A stretch of DNA of 64,000 nt, taken from assembly GCA_964489885.1 (NCBI GenBank), contig CAZAZX010000004.1, positions 42,495-106,494 on the forward strand, in the 5' to 3' direction. Below are positions 8,533 to 17,161 of the stretch, one piece after another. This stretch comes from CAKOTZ01 sp964489885 (GTDB lineage: Bacteria > Bacillota > Clostridia > TANB77 > CAG-508). Under the pieces are notes generated by a model that saw nothing but the letters and a program-made list of their open reading frames with translations, had not been told where the DNA came from and searched no databases. Within the stretch, counting starts at the first letter, position 1. Each line of letters opens with the position of its first letter. The position numbers and the translations under genes are program-made.

Positions 8533-9913
8533 TTATCTCACCCTCTAAATACCATTTATGCTCTGAAATAATTTTAACTCTAACTATTTTTCCTATTAAA
8601 TCTTTAGGGCCATTAATAACAACTACTTTATTTGTAGAAGTTCTTCCAGATAACATATCATTATTATTTTTGCTAGTTCCTTCAATTAATATTTTGTGTT
8701 CTGTATTAATGTATTTTTTATTATTTATTGATATTTGTTCTTCTACTAGCTTTTGTAATCTTGAAAATCTCTTATGCTTAATATCTTCTGGAATCTGTTC
8801 TTCCATTGTTTCTGCTGGAGTTCCATGTCTTTTTGAATAAATAAACATATAGACCTGTTCAAAATTTACTTGTCTTACAACATCTAACGTATCTTCAAAA
8901 TCTTCTTCAGTTTCACCTGGAAAACCAACAATAATATCTGTAGAAAATACTATTTCAGGTATTTCTTGTTTTATTTTATTAGCTAAATTCAAATAACTTT
9001 CTTTAGTATAATTTCTATTCATTCTTTTTAATACCTTGGAACTTCCTGATTGAAGCGGTAAATGCAACACCCTACTTACCTTTTTAGAGTCCCTTATAGC
9101 TGATATAACATCATCTGTAAAATCTTTTGGATGTGGTGAAACAAAACTCACTTTCTCTATTCCATTAATTTTATCAATTTCTCTTAATAAATCGGCAAAA
9201 TTGTTTATATTCTTATATCCATTTCCTTTATATGAATTAACATTTTGACCTAATAAGGTTATTTCCTTATATCCATCTTTTGCAAGTTCATTTATTTCTT
9301 TTAATATTTCTTCTGGCAAACGGCTTCTTTCCCTGCCTCTAACATAGGGAACAATACAATATGTGCAAAAATTATTACAACCATACATAATTGTAACTAA
9401 GGCTTTTGAGTTACTACTACGTTTTATTGGAATGCCCTCATAAAGTTCTCCATCTATTGTAACTATATCCTCAACACTGTTGTTTGTGATTAAAAGATTA
9501 TAAACGTCTTCTGGTAATTTATATAAGGTATGTGTTCCGAATAAAATATCAACAAAAGGATAACTTTTATTAATTTTTTCAACCATAGTATTTTCTTGCA
9601 TCATACAACCGCCAATTGCAATAATAGCATTCTTTTTTTCCTTTATTTTTTTTGCTTCTCCAACTTTTCCAAATAGCCTATCCTCTGCATTTTCGCGTAC
9701 ACAGCAAGTATTAAATAATATAAAATCTGCATCTTCCATAGCAAAAGTTTCTGAATAACCCATTTGTGTTAACATACCACTAATTTTTTCAGAGTCATTT
9801 TCATTTAAACTACACCCCATAGTGAAAATAAAATATTTCTTATTTTTGTTTTTATTAATTTCATTTATTTTTTTTATATATTCTAATTGTTTATCAATAA
9901 TTGTATCGTTCAA
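8522..9913 (-). CDS. miaB: tRNA-2-methylthio-N6-dimethylallyladenosine synthase MiaB
   Basis: Radical SAM methylthiotransferase that converts i6A37 to ms2i6A37 in tRNA. It has the N-terminal UPF0004 cluster cysteines (TMGCSLNENDSE, NTCCVRENAE, GGCMMQ), the radical SAM motif CNNFCTYC near residue 185 and a C-terminal TRAM domain. I chose the TTG start at 9913 because GGAGG lies 7 bases upstream; a frame extending to 9961 runs into the REP-like palindrome at 9935-9991 and has no ribosome binding site. It overlaps mutS by 11 bases; a miaB-mutS order is common in Firmicutes. Confidence 0.95.
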   Translation of the reverse strand: MNDTIIDKQLEYIKKINEINKNKNKKYFIFTMGCSLNENDSEKISGMLTQMGYSETFAMEDADFILFNTCCVRENAEDRLFGKVGEAKKIKEKKNAIIAIGGCMMQENTMVEKINKSYPFVDILFGTHTLYKLPEDVYNLLITNNSVEDIVTIDGELYEGIPIKRSSNSKALVTIMYGCNNFCTYCIVPYVRGRERSRLPEEILKEINELAKDGYKEITLLGQNVNSYKGNGYKNINNFADLLREIDKINGIEKVSFVSPHPKDFTDDVISAIRDSKKVSRVLHLPLQSGSSKVLKRMNRNYTKESYLNLANKIKQEIPEIVFSTDIIVGFPGETEEDFEDTLDVVRQVNFEQVYMFIYSKRHGTPAETMEEQIPEDIKHKRFSRLQKLVEEQISINNKKYINTEHKILIEGTSKNNNDMLSGRTSTNKVVVINGPKDLIGKIVRVKIISEHKWYLEGEIIDN

Positions 9914-9934
9914 TTTATAACCTCCAAATTTATA

Positions 9935-9991
9935 GACAATGAGACGGCTCTCTATGTCCACTTATATGGACGAGAGAACCGTCCCATTGTC
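9935..9991. repeat. REP-like palindrome pair (family B)
   Basis: Two inverted copies of a GACAATG-GACGG-TCTCT-GTCC unit, with a few mismatches, face each other across about 8 bases between miaB and xerD. The core AGAGAACCGTCCC matches the palindromes at 61649-61673 and 61734-61758. This looks like a bacterial interspersed mosaic element of the kind mobilised by RAYT transposases, one of which lies at 58630-59313. Confidence 0.65.
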
Positions 9992-10005
9992 CACTCGATT
10001 TCTTT

Positions 10006-10887
10006 TTATGCTCTTGGGTGAGCTTTTTTATATATATTTTTTAAACTTTCGTCTTGAAATTGCATATAAACTTGAGTTGAAGAAATATCTGAATGACCTA
10101 ACATTACTTGAATAGCTTTTAAATCAGCACCATTTTGTAAAAGATGTGTTGCAAAAGAATGTCTCAAAACATGCGGTGTTATATCCTTAGTTATATGTGC
10201 TTGTTCTTTATAATATTTAACTATTTTCCAAACTCCCTGTCTTGTTAATCTTTTACCATTAATATTAACAAACAAAGCTTTGTTTGACTTATCTTTAATT
10301 AAAATATCTCTTGAATCTTTAATATATGTTTTCAATGCATCTAATGAAAGTTTTCCAAGTGGAATTTTTCTTTGATTTTTTGAGCTTTTGCACAAAACGT
10401 ATCCTTCGTCTAAATTGACATCATCAATATCTAAAGAAACTATCTCTGTTACTCTCATTCCAGTTGCATATGCGAATTCTAACATAGCTTTATCACGAAT
10501 TCCTTTTAAATCCACATTATTAGGCTGTTCTAACAATAACTCAACTTCTTTAGAAGATAAAATATTAGGTGCCTTTTTTTCTATTTTTGGTGATTGAATT
10601 CCTTCTGTAGGATCTGATTCTACTCTTTGATTTCTCAATAAAAATTGGTAAAATGAACGAACAGATGCTAAATTTCTTGAAATAGTAGATGTTTTTTTAT
10701 TTAAATCCTGTAAATGAGCAAGGTAATTTTTTATATCATCTTTTGAAATTCCTGAATAAGTCATATTATTTTTATCTAAATAATCCTTAAATTGATTAAT
10801 ATCTCTTTTATATGATTGTAAAGTATTTTCTGATAATCTTTTATCATCTTTTAGAAACTCTAAGAATAATTTGATTTGTTTTTCCAT
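10006..10887 (-). CDS. xerD: tyrosine recombinase XerD-type
   Basis: Site-specific recombinase of about 293 residues that resolves chromosome dimers at dif. The N-terminal SAM-like DNA-binding domain (LSENTLQSYKRDINQF) precedes the catalytic domain with Arg in ATGMRVTEI, His-x-x-Arg in HVLRHSFATHLL, His in MLGHSDISST and the nucleophile Tyr in QVYMQF. I use ATG at 10887 because GGGAG lies 9 bases upstream. In Bacillus, xerD is near spoIIM and the EndoQ gene yqxK, and the same neighbours appear here, which favours XerD over XerC or a mobile integrase. Confidence 0.9.
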   Translation of the reverse strand: MEKQIKLFLEFLKDDKRLSENTLQSYKRDINQFKDYLDKNNMTYSGISKDDIKNYLAHLQDLNKKTSTISRNLASVRSFYQFLLRNQRVESDPTEGIQSPKIEKKAPNILSSKEVELLLEQPNNVDLKGIRDKAMLEFAYATGMRVTEIVSLDIDDVNLDEGYVLCKSSKNQRKIPLGKLSLDALKTYIKDSRDILIKDKSNKALFVNINGKRLTRQGVWKIVKYYKEQAHITKDITPHVLRHSFATHLLQNGADLKAIQVMLGHSDISSTQVYMQFQDESLKNIYKKAHPRA

Positions 10888-10949
10888 ATATTTTAGCTCC
10901 CTCATACGTTTTTATTAATGATTTAAAATAATTTACATAACCTATGTAT

Positions 10950-10978
10950 GTTATATCAAAACATCATAAAAAAGTAAA
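10950..10978 (-). promoter_or_regulatory. probable promoter of xerD
   Basis: On the minus strand TTTACT (-35, 10973-10978) and TATAAC (-10, 10950-10955) are separated by 17 bases, about 65 bases upstream of the xerD start. Confidence 0.4.
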
Positions 10979-11047
10979 TACTTTTTTTGAAAATTTATAC
11001 AAATTTTGTCATTTATTGTTGAACATATATGAAATGGAATATACAAA

Positions 11048-11683
11048 TTAAATTTTAGAAAACAACATTATTAAATTTGTTGATATGTATGCTTCTATAA
11101 ATGATCCTAATAAGAAAATTATCCCAATAAATGAAGAGAAAACTATATGTCTTAATATTTCAATTTTTATATTTTCTCTTCTTTTATCTTTAACAATTGA
11201 TTTATACAATCTTAATCCACTAACAGCTAATGCTAGCATACAAGGTATATATATTAAATTTTGTAAAAAGATTGCGGAAAAAGCAAATATGATACCTTTA
11301 CCATTTCCAAATGTTGCTATTAAAGCTGATACTGTGTAGCTAAGACAGAATCCTTTATATGCTATTAATGCATATAAAATTGGAATACCTATTACTGTTG
11401 AACCAATAAAAATAAATAAAACTACAGTTATTAAATTATTAAAAAAAACGCCTTTAAATAAACTAAAACTATCTATGCTTTGACTTTCATTAATTTCTGA
11501 AATAAATCTATTCAAATAATCTTGTATTTCGTGAATTTGTCCATCTTCTGAGTGATTTAAAATAAGAACCCCTATTACTATTCCAATTATCAATGCAATT
11601 GAAACAGAAAGATATTCTTTTGCATTGCTATATATATGGGAGTATACATATTGAATTTTATTTTTTTTCTTATGTTCTCTCAT
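11048..11683 (-). CDS. spoIIM: stage II sporulation protein M
   Basis: A 211-residue polytopic membrane protein with about five membrane segments. It has the SpoIIM family features: the hydrophobic N-terminal segment, FFNNLITVVLFIFIG, YALIAYKGFCLSYTV and FLQNLIYIPCMLALAVSG. SpoIIM works with SpoIID and SpoIIP in peptidoglycan degradation that drives forespore engulfment. It sits between xerD and the EndoQ gene, matching the Bacillus yqxK-spoIIM-xerD neighbourhood; fur is absent. Confidence 0.93.
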   Translation of the reverse strand: MREHKKKNKIQYVYSHIYSNAKEYLSVSIALIIGIVIGVLILNHSEDGQIHEIQDYLNRFISEINESQSIDSFSLFKGVFFNNLITVVLFIFIGSTVIGIPILYALIAYKGFCLSYTVSALIATFGNGKGIIFAFSAIFLQNLIYIPCMLALAVSGLRLYKSIVKDKRRENIKIEILRHIVFSSFIGIIFLLGSFIEAYISTNLIMLFSKI

Positions 11684-11696
11684 TTATACCTCCATA

Positions 11697-11740
11697 AAAA
11701 AATCATTTCATTACATAACTATGTAACAAAATGATTTTTA
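11697..11740. terminator. bidirectional intrinsic terminator
   Basis: Stem AAAAATCATTT / AAATGATTTTT with a 19-base loop that can itself pair (TTACATA / TATGTAA). It lies between the EndoQ gene and spoIIM and would end the remA-rpoZ-gmk-EndoQ message. Confidence 0.6.
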
Positions 11741-11760
11741 GAACTTTTATGGATTATCAA

Positions 11761-12948
11761 TTATATTACCTTTCCATATACTCCTCCGCCACCGGCTTGT
11801 ATTTTCATATTGCCAGAGCGAGCATTTAAAATTTTATTTGCAATATCTTCATTAACAACTTCCATTAATTCTTCCTTTGTTGCCTTGTGCAAAATATTCA
11901 TTTCAGTTTCAAAATGATTAATTAAATTATTTAAAGTTTTATTTCCTATTCCAGGTATAAAAGTTAAAGGTATTTGATATATATATGGAGGTCTAAAAGA
12001 CGGACTTTTAGAAACCTTCTTATCTTTAATGACTTCAATTCTATCTAAAACACCCATTGTAATGTTTCTACTATCACATGAATCACATTTTGTAACTGGT
12101 GGATTGCCATCAATATTTTTTTCACATTTTTCGCAGTATGTTCTGTGATATTTTCCAAGTTTTGGGTCTAATCCATAATTTGTTAATATTTTTCTTCCTT
12201 CTAAGTTTTTTAAAGCCAATAATAATTCTTTATAACTAATATCATTTAAAAGTAATTTGTTGTATTCTCTTCCTATTCGCGGTAAAGAATGAGCATCAGA
12301 GTTTGTAATAAATGTTTTTGATTCAAGCTCAGAAATTTGATCTGCCAAGTATGTATCAGAACTTAAGCCAAGTTCTATTGCAGGAATATTATCATATTCT
12401 TCTTTAAATATTCTTTTTAAGCTTTTTGTGCAATTTCCGTAAAAACTTTTATGAGGTGTAAAAGCATGAGCTGGTATAAGAATACCATTATATTTACTAA
12501 CAATTTTTATTAAATCATAAGCTGAAATGTCAGCTCTTTGTGAACTTAAAGTTATATTTCTAATATGATTTTTCATCTCATTAGAAAAAGCTTTTATATC
12601 GTCAAGTTTTGGAAAGAAACATATATTGTGTGCACTTCCAGTTTTTCCGTCTTCAGTTACTTCTGATGTTTCAATTTCACTGCCTAAAATAATGCAAACC
12701 TTATCTTTATAAATTATTCCGCCATCTTTGATTTCATACGCTTGTCCTGTTTTTAAAAAATCTTCTATATCACTTATAACATAAGGAGATGCACAATCTA
12801 TAATTCCAACCATTTGAATTCCTTTTTTAGATGCACATTCCTCTGCAATGTTTGCAAAATTTAAAGATTTTGCAGCTGTAATTTTAATTGGTTTGTTATT
12901 ACTACTTCTTCCAATGTGAACATGTAAATCTGCAAATACTTCGTACAT
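11761..12948 (-). CDS. endonuclease Q family protein (PHP fold)
   Basis: A 395-residue homologue of EndoQ/YqxK, which nicks DNA 5' to deaminated bases such as uracil and hypoxanthine. The PHP-type metal site is visible (ADLHVHIGRSS at the N-terminus, GSEIE, PAHAFTPHKS, ITNSDAHSLPRIGREY). A zinc-finger-like block (CEKCEKNIDG, then CDSCDSRN) follows, and a C-terminal helix-hairpin-helix segment (TFIPGIGNKTLNNLI) is consistent with DNA binding. The end is glycine-rich. It lies next to spoIIM as in Bacillus and follows gmk closely, so it may share the remA promoter. Confidence 0.85.
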   Translation of the reverse strand: MYEVFADLHVHIGRSSNNKPIKITAAKSLNFANIAEECASKKGIQMVGIIDCASPYVISDIEDFLKTGQAYEIKDGGIIYKDKVCIILGSEIETSEVTEDGKTGSAHNICFFPKLDDIKAFSNEMKNHIRNITLSSQRADISAYDLIKIVSKYNGILIPAHAFTPHKSFYGNCTKSLKRIFKEEYDNIPAIELGLSSDTYLADQISELESKTFITNSDAHSLPRIGREYNKLLLNDISYKELLLALKNLEGRKILTNYGLDPKLGKYHRTYCEKCEKNIDGNPPVTKCDSCDSRNITMGVLDRIEVIKDKKVSKSPSFRPPYIYQIPLTFIPGIGNKTLNNLINHFETEMNILHKATKEELMEVVNEDIANKILNARSGNMKIQAGGGGVYGKVI

Positions 12949-12973
12949 TTTATACCTCTAATTAATTTATAAT

Positions 12974-13549
12974 TTAAAATTCTGTGTTACTTCCAAGTTT
13001 GTATTCGTTTTCAATAATAGTCATAATTATTTGAACTGTTTTTTCTAAGTCATTGTTTTTTATTACATAATCATATATTCCAATTTTAGATTCTTCATAA
13101 TCAAATCTATTTAGCCTCAACTTTATTTCACGAATATCAGACTTGTCTTCTCTATTTTCAAGACGTCTTTTTAAAATTTCTTTAGGAACTTTTAGGAAAA
13201 TAGTTACAACTTTAATGTGATCTTTAAAAATCTTAATTAAATCTTCAGTTCCATTAACATCAATATCTTTTACAATAATTTGCCCCTGTTTAATGCTGTC
13301 ATCTAATACCTTTTTTGAAGTTCCGTAATAATGATTATGATGAACCGAATATTCATATAATTCATCATTCTTTATCATTTTTTCAAACTTCTCTTTTGTT
13401 ACAAAATTATATTGCCCTTCTTTGTCACCATTTCTTTTTGGTCTATCAGTAAATGAAGCTATTGTAACTACATTATTCATTCTATTTATTAATTCTCTTT
13501 TTATTGTGTCTTTTCCTGAACCAGATACACCAGACAAAATAACTAACAT
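12974..13549 (-). CDS. gmk: guanylate kinase
   Basis: Converts GMP to GDP with ATP. A 191-residue protein with the P-loop ILSGVSGSGKDTI at the N-terminus (Asp where the family usually has Ser/Thr before Thr), SFTDRPKRNGDKEGQYNFV for GMP binding, and YYGTSKKVLDDSI. Its start overlaps the end of rpoZ by 7 bases, so the two are probably coupled. The remA-gmk-rpoZ trio is conserved in Firmicutes; here the order is remA, rpoZ, gmk. Confidence 0.93.
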   Translation of the reverse strand: MLVILSGVSGSGKDTIKRELINRMNNVVTIASFTDRPKRNGDKEGQYNFVTKEKFEKMIKNDELYEYSVHHNHYYGTSKKVLDDSIKQGQIIVKDIDVNGTEDLIKIFKDHIKVVTIFLKVPKEILKRRLENREDKSDIREIKLRLNRFDYEESKIGIYDYVIKNNDLEKTVQIIMTIIENEYKLGSNTEF

Positions 13550-13731
13550 ACTTTTACTTTTCCTTCCGCTATTTCGTTTGCAGCTAAAGTTACTGGTGAT
13601 AATTCATCAACATCAGTCAAAGCTTTACTTCCATCAGCAATTTGTCTTGCTCTTTTAGAAGTAATAATTACCAATTCAAATCTATTATTTACTTTTTTCA
13701 ATAGTTCAGCAACACTAGGCTTTATTATCAT
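13543..13731 (-). CDS. rpoZ: RNA polymerase omega subunit
   Basis: A 62-residue protein with the omega signature: KPSVAELLKKVNNRFELV, then TSKRARQIADG, then VTLAANEIAEGKV. It promotes RNA polymerase assembly through the beta-prime subunit. An AGAGGG site precedes the ATG. It lies between remA and gmk and overlaps gmk by 7 bases. Confidence 0.93.
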   Translation of the reverse strand: MIIKPSVAELLKKVNNRFELVIITSKRARQIADGSKALTDVDELSPVTLAANEIAEGKVKVC

Positions 13732-13755
13732 TTTAAAATTCCCTCTTTCTAAAAA

Positions 13756-14001
13756 TTAATTTTCATCGTCTTTTTCAAATCTTGTTGCAACCGTTTCTGG
13801 TTGAACAGCTGACAATATTATATGACCAGAGTCCATAATAATGACTGCTCTTGTTTTTCTACCAAAGGTAGCATCTATAGCTGTTTTATTATCTTTTGCT
13901 TCTTGTACAATTCTTTTAATTGGAGCCGATTCTGGGCTTACAATTGCAATAATTCTATTTGCTGAAACAATGTTGCCAAATCCAATATTTATTAATTGCA
14001 T
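13756..14001 (-). CDS. remA: RemA/YlzA family DNA-binding regulator
   Basis: An 81-residue DUF370 protein: MQLINIGFGNIVSANRI at the start, then SPESAPIKR, then DATFGRKTRAVI near the end. In Bacillus RemA is a ring-forming DNA-binding activator of matrix and osmoprotection genes; in spore-formers lacking biofilm operons its targets are unknown. The ATG follows AGGAGGAAGG. It heads the remA-rpoZ-gmk operon. Confidence 0.93.
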   Translation of the reverse strand: MQLINIGFGNIVSANRIIAIVSPESAPIKRIVQEAKDNKTAIDATFGRKTRAVIIMDSGHIILSAVQPETVATRFEKDDEN

Positions 14002-14112
14002 TTTCCTTCCTCCTACTCGTTTTAATTTATATATAATACCCCAAGTATTTACTCTATTTCTATTAATTTTACTATATAATTTTTTACAAGTCCAGTAAAA
14101 AGAAGAAAAAAA

Positions 14113-14583
14113 TTAATTTACTAATTCTCTTGCATCACTTGCATTATAATCTTTTTCTAACATTCTTGTTTGAATTAATGATTTAATAATGTAGTAAAAT
14201 ATGAAAAATATAAATGCGATACTATAAAAAAATTGTATTGTATAAGAATTTTCATTAAATACTCTATACTGCTCTGTTAAAGTTATTATTGCTATAAATA
14301 ATATTTCTACTCCACTTAAAAATAGACTTTCACTATCTTTATTATAGCCTTTTTCAAAAAATATTATTGATAGCAATAATAAAGAAGCACTAAAAACTTT
14401 TAAATCAGTTAAGTAAATAGAATGCTTTATATTATAAAAACCTAAATTTATTAAGTAAAAATATATAACAATTGCAATACTAATAACTAAATTTTTAAAT
14501 ATTACAGCATTTCTTTTTAGTTTTATATTATTTGGAATTTTTTTTCTATTTTTTAAAGAAACATCTTCTCTTAATTCATCCAT
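14113..14583 (-). CDS. hypothetical four-TM membrane protein
   Basis: About 156 residues: a charged 20-residue N-terminus (DELREDVSLKNRKK), then about four membrane segments, and a short polar tail. I chose ATG at 14583 because AAAGGGTG lies 8 bases upstream; an earlier ATG two codons before it is too close to that site. It overlaps the end of rsmE, so the two are probably coupled. Family not recognised. Confidence 0.6.
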   Translation of the reverse strand: MDELREDVSLKNRKKIPNNIKLKRNAVIFKNLVISIAIVIYFYLINLGFYNIKHSIYLTDLKVFSASLLLLSIIFFEKGYNKDSESLFLSGVEILFIAIITLTEQYRVFNENSYTIQFFYSIAFIFFIFYYIIKSLIQTRMLEKDYNASDARELVN

Positions 14584-15346
14584 TACCATTCACCCTTTCA
14601 AGATTTCCTGATTCATACATAATAATTGAAGTTAAAGCAATAGGAGCAGTTTCTGTTCTAAGAATTCTATTACCTAAAGAAATAATTTTAGCACCCGCAT
14701 TTTTTAAGTTCTCAACTTCACTTTCATCAAAACCGCCTTCAGGTCCAATTACAATTGCAATTTTTCTACTATTTTGTATTTTCTCAGCATAATATTTAAG
14801 AGAAAAATCATTTTCTTGTTCGTATGCAACAAATACAATATCATAGTCATTTATTTTATTGCATAATTCATTTAGACTTATTTTACCATATACCTTAGGG
14901 ATTATATCTCTCCCAGATTGCTTTGATGCAACTTCTGAAATTTTTTGCCATCTTTCATTTTTTTTAATTTCATCTTTACTTTTAAGCTTTACAACACATC
15001 TTTTTAAATCTAAAGGAATAAAACTGCTAGCCCCAAGTTCTGTGCATTTTTGAATAATCCATTCCATTTTGTCAAACTTAGGAATCCCCTGAAATATAGA
15101 TAGTTGAATTTTAGGCTCATTTAATATATCTAATTTTTTTACAATATTGCATAAAACTTTATTATCTTCTATATTCTGAATTGAAACAATATAGGTTTTA
15201 GGATTATCAGATTTAACAGATACTAATATTTTTTCATTTTTACTTAATCTAAGAACATTATTAATATGGTTAGTATCTTCTCCAAGTATTGTAATTTGAT
15301 TTTTATCTAAATTCACTTGATTTTCTTCTACAAAAAATTTAGCCAT
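14576..15346 (-). CDS. rsmE: 16S rRNA m3U1498 methyltransferase RsmE
   Basis: SPOUT-class methyltransferase for U1498 of 16S rRNA. 256 residues with the PUA-like N-terminal domain and the trefoil-knot motifs IGPEGGFDESEV, SLGNRILRTETAPIAL. The family's usual upstream partner prmA is missing; the U32 gene lies 4 bases upstream instead, so the two are co-transcribed. ATG start after CAGGAG. Confidence 0.94.
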   Translation of the reverse strand: MAKFFVEENQVNLDKNQITILGEDTNHINNVLRLSKNEKILVSVKSDNPKTYIVSIQNIEDNKVLCNIVKKLDILNEPKIQLSIFQGIPKFDKMEWIIQKCTELGASSFIPLDLKRCVVKLKSKDEIKKNERWQKISEVASKQSGRDIIPKVYGKISLNELCNKINDYDIVFVAYEQENDFSLKYYAEKIQNSRKIAIVIGPEGGFDESEVENLKNAGAKIISLGNRILRTETAPIALTSIIMYESGNLERVNGNG

Positions 15347-15349
15347 CTA

Positions 15350-16597
15350 TTACTCCTGTACGTTTCTTTTCTTTTTTCTAATTATGGTACCATCTTCAAC
15401 TTTAATTGGCAACACTATTTTTACCTTTTGTTCAGCCCTTCCTGGATTTACAAATTCTATAGGTTCATCTGTATCAATATCCCATAATTTATCTATTTTA
15501 AATTTATATGGTTCAATTTGCCCAGGAATTAATATTTCCATTTCGTCTTCCAATTCAAGTCTGTTCTTTATTTCCAAAATTGTTTTATTGTCTTTTTGTG
15601 TTTTAATAACTTTTCCTCCATATTCAAAATATGTATTATGTTGTTTACCTGTATAGTCTTGGAAATCTTTATTGTTTTTATCATTAAAATAAAAAGTAGT
15701 TAAACCGCGAGTTTTTGTCTTTTCTAATTCTTCAAAATATTTTTTTGAATCAAATTTTTCTGGATTTTCAAAGTAGTCATCAATTGCATTTCTATACGAA
15801 TTAACAACTGTTGCTAAATAATATTCTGTTTTTAATCGTCCCTCTATTTTAAGGCTATCTACACCTAAATTCATTAATTCTGGTATTTCATTCATTAGGC
15901 ATAAATCTTTTGAAGAAAAAATATATGTTCCATTCTCATCATAATCTACTGGCATCAAATTACCAGGATTATTTTTTTCTTCAACATAAAGGTTATATCC
16001 CCAACGGCAACATTGTGCACAATCTCCTAAATTAGCGCTCCTAGATGCTAAAAAATCACTTAAAAAACATCTTCCAGAATAACTGAAGCATATTGCACCG
16101 TGAATAAATATTTCAATTTCAAGACCTGTCGCCTTATTTTGAGTTATGTATTTTATTTGGTCTTTGGTTAACTCTCTACCTAAAATTATTCTTTTAGCTC
16201 CATTATTGTACCAAAAATTACAGCTATGTAAACTTACTGTGTTTGCCTGTGTACTAATATGTATATCAATATCTGGTGCCAATTTTCTTATTAATTCAAT
16301 AACACCACCGTCTGACGCAATTATAGCATCAACATTTAGTTCATTTAATATATTAATCTGTTCTTCAATTTCTTTGTATTTTTCATCACCTGGGAAAATA
16401 TTTATTGTTACATATACTTTTTTCCCATTATTGTGTGCATATTTTATTGTATTAACTAAATCGCTATCTTCCATATCAGCTCTAGTTCTAAGTGATAGAG
16501 AAGATGTACCACAGTAGATGGCATCAGCTCCATAATAAAAAGCAGTTTTTGCTTTTTCAAATGAACCTGCTGGTGCTAAGAGTTCGGGTTTATGCAT
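15350..16597 (-). CDS. peptidase U32 family protein (TrhP-like tRNA hydroxylation enzyme)
   Basis: A 415-residue U32 protein: ELLAPAGSFEKAKTAF at the start, the family signature FIHGAICFSYSGRCFLSD and the Cys cluster DCAQCCRW (about residues 160-195), and SLKIEGRLKTEYY. Despite the name, members act with prephenate in making 5-hydroxyuridine at tRNA position 34 (YrrN/YrrO, TrhP) or in rRNA hydroxylation; that is family knowledge. The C-terminal domain is the usual beta-barrel. Only one U32 gene is present here, whereas Bacillus has a yrrN-yrrO pair. Confidence 0.88.
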   Translation of the reverse strand: MHKPELLAPAGSFEKAKTAFYYGADAIYCGTSSLSLRTRADMEDSDLVNTIKYAHNNGKKVYVTINIFPGDEKYKEIEEQINILNELNVDAIIASDGGVIELIRKLAPDIDIHISTQANTVSLHSCNFWYNNGAKRIILGRELTKDQIKYITQNKATGLEIEIFIHGAICFSYSGRCFLSDFLASRSANLGDCAQCCRWGYNLYVEEKNNPGNLMPVDYDENGTYIFSSKDLCLMNEIPELMNLGVDSLKIEGRLKTEYYLATVVNSYRNAIDDYFENPEKFDSKKYFEELEKTKTRGLTTFYFNDKNNKDFQDYTGKQHNTYFEYGGKVIKTQKDNKTILEIKNRLELEDEMEILIPGQIEPYKFKIDKLWDIDTDEPIEFVNPGRAEQKVKIVLPIKVEDGTIIRKKKRNVQE

Positions 16598-16638
16598 AAG
16601 ATACCTCCATTTATAAAATATGTGTTTTTCTATATATA

Positions 16639-16663
16639 GAAAAAATCGTTCTTAATAGAACGA
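16639..16663 (-). terminator. intrinsic terminator after rpmE
   Basis: Stem TCGTTCT / AGAACGA with a 4-base loop, followed by six T residues on the minus strand, just past the rpmE stop. Confidence 0.7.
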
Positions 16664-16666
16664 CCT

Positions 16667-16867
16667 TTATTCAATACCGTATTTTTCTTTAAATTTAGCT
16701 GCTCTACCATTTGTTGTATTTTGTTTTAATGAACCTGTCCAATATGGATGACATTTTGAGCATACGTCAACTTTTAAATCAGTTTTTGTTGAATTTGTTT
16801 TCATAACATTGCCACAAGCACATGTTATTGTTGTTTCTTGATAATTTGGATGTATTCCTTGTTTCAT
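16667..16867 (-). CDS. rpmE: 50S ribosomal protein L31 (zinc-binding type)
   Basis: A 66-residue L31 with the zinc-ligand cysteines of the C+ form (CAC near residue 16 and CSKCHPYWTG near 37). This form is used under zinc sufficiency; the C- paralogue would be elsewhere. It has its own promoter (16909-16937) and terminator, so it is a single-gene unit. Confidence 0.95.
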   Translation of the reverse strand: MKQGIHPNYQETTITCACGNVMKTNSTKTDLKVDVCSKCHPYWTGSLKQNTTNGRAAKFKEKYGIE

Positions 16868-16908
16868 TGTGTTTTCACCTCTTTCTCTTTTCCTTGAAAA
16901 CTTAAATC

Positions 16909-16937
16909 ATCTTATCATAAAATTATACTTTATGCAA
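16909..16937 (-). promoter_or_regulatory. probable promoter of rpmE
   Basis: On the minus strand TTGCAT (16932-16937) and TAAGAT (16909-16914) are separated by 17 bases, about 45 bases upstream of the rpmE start. Confidence 0.45.
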
Positions 16938-16951
16938 GATTATTTTTGTTT

Positions 16952-17104
16952 TTATTTGGTAATATTCAAACTTTTTACGTATTCAACTGATGACTGCAAT
17001 TCTTCAACCACAGGTGTTCTTTCTACAAGTTTTGATACAACATTATATAGACATAGAATTATTAAAATTATTAATCCAATTTTTTTCCAGTACTTTGCAA
17101 TCAC
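16952..17104 (-). CDS. small single-TM protein (50 residues)
   Basis: A GTG-start frame with GAGGTG 6 bases upstream encodes 50 residues: a basic start (MIAKYWKKIG), one membrane segment (about 10-23), and a soluble tail (ERTPVVEELQSSVEY). It follows the DUF5665 gene by about 57 bases in the same direction, so it may be co-transcribed. I do not recognise the family. The clear start and the signal-anchor layout make a real gene more likely than chance. Confidence 0.45.
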   Translation of the reverse strand: MIAKYWKKIGLIILIILCLYNVVSKLVERTPVVEELQSSVEYVKSLNITK

Positions 17105-17161
17105 CACTATCACCTCTTATTTATTATCCAACAAATATTATACCTATTTTTTAGCCATTTG

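Noticed and set aside
9914..9961. An upstream extension of miaB to 9961
   Set aside because: The extension lies in the REP-like palindrome and has no ribosome binding site, whereas TTG 9913 has GGAGG at good spacing.
12974..13549. A loss of function in guanylate kinase from the GKDTI P-loop
   Set aside because: The lysine and the fold motifs are present, and Asp at this position occurs in some homologues; nothing else suggests damage.
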